A DNA stretch of 64,000 bases from Glaciecola sp. (GTDB lineage Bacteria > Pseudomonadota > Gammaproteobacteria > Enterobacterales > Alteromonadaceae): NCBI GenBank assembly GCA_018623155.1, contig JAAZVZ010000007.1, forward strand, positions 55,109 through 119,108. Reading direction: 5' to 3'. The stretch's first letter is position 1. Each line of letters starts with the position of its first letter. Below the pieces are notes generated by a model. That model was not told where the DNA came from, searched no databases, and saw only the letters and a list, made by a program, of their open reading frames with translations. Shown here piece by piece: positions 62,623-64,000 of this stretch. The translations under genes and the position numbers were made by a program.

Positions 62623-63108
62623 GTGCAAGATTTAATGATTTGGTCCGCATTGAGCGATATTCCAGCACCGCAGCGCCAACCTTATATACAGGCTTTCAGT
62701 GATATTAACAGTGCGTGGATCAAACGGTATTTTGTGCTTGAAGAGAAAGACAAAAAGACCTTGGGAGACCCTGAGACTTACGTCTTAAATACCGGCGGCG
62801 ACGTATTATTTGGTTGCATCCATAATACCGTCGCAGTAACCTGCTCTTTACTAAAAATAAACGATGACTTATACGAGCTATCCAAAATGGGCGTTGCTGA
62901 GGCATACAAAGGGCAAGGGCTCGCCTCACTTCTGGTACCTCAAGCCATTGCAACCGCTACCCGCATGGGTGCCAAGACGTTATTTTTGGAATCCAATCGG
63001 CGTTTAACCAATGCCTTGGCCATCTATGAACGACACGGTTTTAAGGAAGTCCCCATGCAAGACACGCCCTATGCGCGTGCCGATATTAGAATGGAGATCA
63101 CTTTATGA
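62623..63108 (+). CDS. GNAT-family N-acetyltransferase
   Basis: A 161-residue acetyl-CoA-dependent acyltransferase starting at GTG with AGGAAG just upstream. The GNAT core is VAEAYKGQGLASLLVPQAI (motif A with QGLAS for CoA pyrophosphate), ATRMGAKTLFLESNRRLTNALAIYERHGFKEV and a C-terminal ADIRMEI strand. The substrate is unknown. Its TGA overlaps the ATG of the aldehyde dehydrogenase by 4 bp (ATGA), so the two are coupled. Confidence 0.88.
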   Translation: MQDLMIWSALSDIPAPQRQPYIQAFSDINSAWIKRYFVLEEKDKKTLGDPETYVLNTGGDVLFGCIHNTVAVTCSLLKINDDLYELSKMGVAEAYKGQGLASLLVPQAIATATRMGAKTLFLESNRRLTNALAIYERHGFKEVPMQDTPYARADIRMEITL

Positions 63109-64000
63109 ATATTGCCCCCTATGCCTTACACGGTTCAGCCTCGTTCGTTGGCAATGAATACGTGACGACGCATCACTCGTTAATTCCAGAGCAACACTTT
63201 ACGGTCTTTAATCCCATTACTCACGAAGCCATTGAGCATTTGCACAGTGCATCCGCGCAGGATGTAGAATGTGCATTACGCCTAGCAAGTCAAGCTGTAA
63301 CCAAACACCCACTTTCCTTGTCACAAAGACAATCCTTGTTGATAAAAAGTGCCAACCTCATCGAACAGCATATCGATGCGCTTGCCCAATTACTCAGTAA
63401 TGAAGCGGGTAAAACCATCAGTGACGCCAAAGCAGAAATCCATTATGGGATCAGTTATCTGCATTATTACTCCCAAGCTTCCAAGATGCTCGCCGAAGCG
63501 CAACAACACGAGGGTTTTATCGTAGAACAGCGTCCTGTCGGAGTGGTAAGTGCGATCACGCCTTGGAATTTTCCCAATGCCATGATTTTACGCAAAGCGT
63601 CCATTGCGTTAGCTGCCGGCTGTCCGTTTATCGTCAAGCCTTCTGAATTTACGCCCTTATCCGCGCTTGCGATCGCTGAGCTATTGGCACAAGCTGGTTG
63701 GCCAGAAGGCTGGTTTGCGGTGTTAGTCAGTGATCATGCCAAAGAAGTGGGGCACACGCTGACTTCAGATTCACGCATTGCTAAATTCACGTTTACCGGC
63801 TCTACGGCGGTGGGCAAAGCACTTAATATGCAATGTGCACAGCATCTTAAACGCGTATCCCTTGAGCTTGGAGGCAATGCGCCATTTATGGTCATGCACG
63901 ATGCGGATATCGATTTGGCGGTGAGTGAATTAGTCAAAAACAAAATGCGCAACGTTGGCCAGGTCTGTGTTGCAGCCAATCGAATTTACGTTGCAGAAGC
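63105..64000 (+). CDS. NAD(P)-dependent aldehyde dehydrogenase (C-terminus cut by window edge)
   Basis: 298 codons are visible. The Rossmann blocks ITPWNFPNAMILRKASIALAAGC and FTFTGSTAVGK are followed by the general-base Glu in LELGGNAPF and the nucleophilic Cys in GQVCVAANR, the last residues before the edge. The pattern fits the succinate-semialdehyde/glutarate-semialdehyde dehydrogenase branch, although the substrate is not certain. It starts within the acetyltransferase stop (ATGA). Confidence 0.9.
   Translation, partial: MNIAPYALHGSASFVGNEYVTTHHSLIPEQHFTVFNPITHEAIEHLHSASAQDVECALRLASQAVTKHPLSLSQRQSLLIKSANLIEQHIDALAQLLSNEAGKTISDAKAEIHYGISYLHYYSQASKMLAEAQQHEGFIVEQRPVGVVSAITPWNFPNAMILRKASIALAAGCPFIVKPSEFTPLSALAIAELLAQAGWPEGWFAVLVSDHAKEVGHTLTSDSRIAKFTFTGSTAVGKALNMQCAQHLKRVSLELGGNAPFMVMHDADIDLAVSELVKNKMRNVGQVCVAANRIYVAE

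Overview
The window reads as the chromosome of a gammaproteobacterium, most likely a marine Alteromonadales-type organism. This rests on the mix of genes (sbcDC, yicC divergent from rph-pyrE-tusA, DUF2058, DUF3014, DUF6482, a cytochrome c5-type protein, an AbgT transporter, a GH81 laminarinase lipoprotein). It is an inference from gene content; no rRNA or tRNA gene was seen that would settle it.

Left chromosomal part (1-27.4 kb). sbcD and sbcC (sbcC runs off the left edge) are followed by small membrane, redox and transport genes (EamA permease, glutaredoxin-like protein, nitroreductase, DUF2058 with a solitary HEPN protein, MFS transporter, cytochrome c5). Next come a UvrD-type helicase with an inserted DnaQ-like exonuclease, and a block with an AbgT transporter, a periplasmic M20 amidohydrolase and an Asp/Glu racemase. 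Between abgT and the amidohydrolase sits a small double-glycine-leader peptide gene whose stop overlaps a small membrane-protein gene: a candidate bacteriocin/immunity pair. acnA has two copies of a palindromic operator 63 bp apart. A surface GH81 laminarinase has a LacI-type dyad in front, and a two-domain CbiX-like protein and a SOUL protein follow.

Transition (27.5-30.9 kb). A Rieske oxygenase gene is divergent from a TetR regulator, with two near-identical palindromes between them. An AFG1/ZapE-type ATPase follows; its C-terminal layout looks more like mitochondrial AFG1 than bacterial ZapE.

Integrated metal-resistance island (about 30,969-55,763). A 20-bp direct repeat with one mismatch bounds a segment of about 24.8 kb inserted in the last codons of yicC. 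The tyrosine integrase lies next to yicC. The far repeat still encodes the displaced yicC tail (Gln-Ile-Gln-Asn-Ile-Glu-stop). Both ends carry the same ACCCACCA-type short repeats, probably integrase arm sites. Cargo is a copper half on the minus strand (DUF411, CusC, CusB fused to two CusF-like domains, CusA, CopC, CopD, MerR regulator, Cu+ P-type ATPase) and a divalent-cation half mostly on the plus strand (PbrR/CadR-like regulator, two CDF-type exporters with a transglutaminase-like gene between them, a CzcI-like protein, CzcC, CzcB, CzcA). A complete IS3-family element with a GGGAAAG frameshift site lies on the right. A related IS end and a beheaded IS150-like transposase lie on the left, so the cargo is framed by IS ends.

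Right chromosomal part (55.7-64 kb). yicC, rph, pyrE, tusA, a periplasmic methyltransferase-like protein, a YqaA-type membrane protein, a secreted amidohydrolase, a DUF3014 protein, a DUF6482 protein, a GNAT acetyltransferase and the start of an aldehyde dehydrogenase cut by the window edge.
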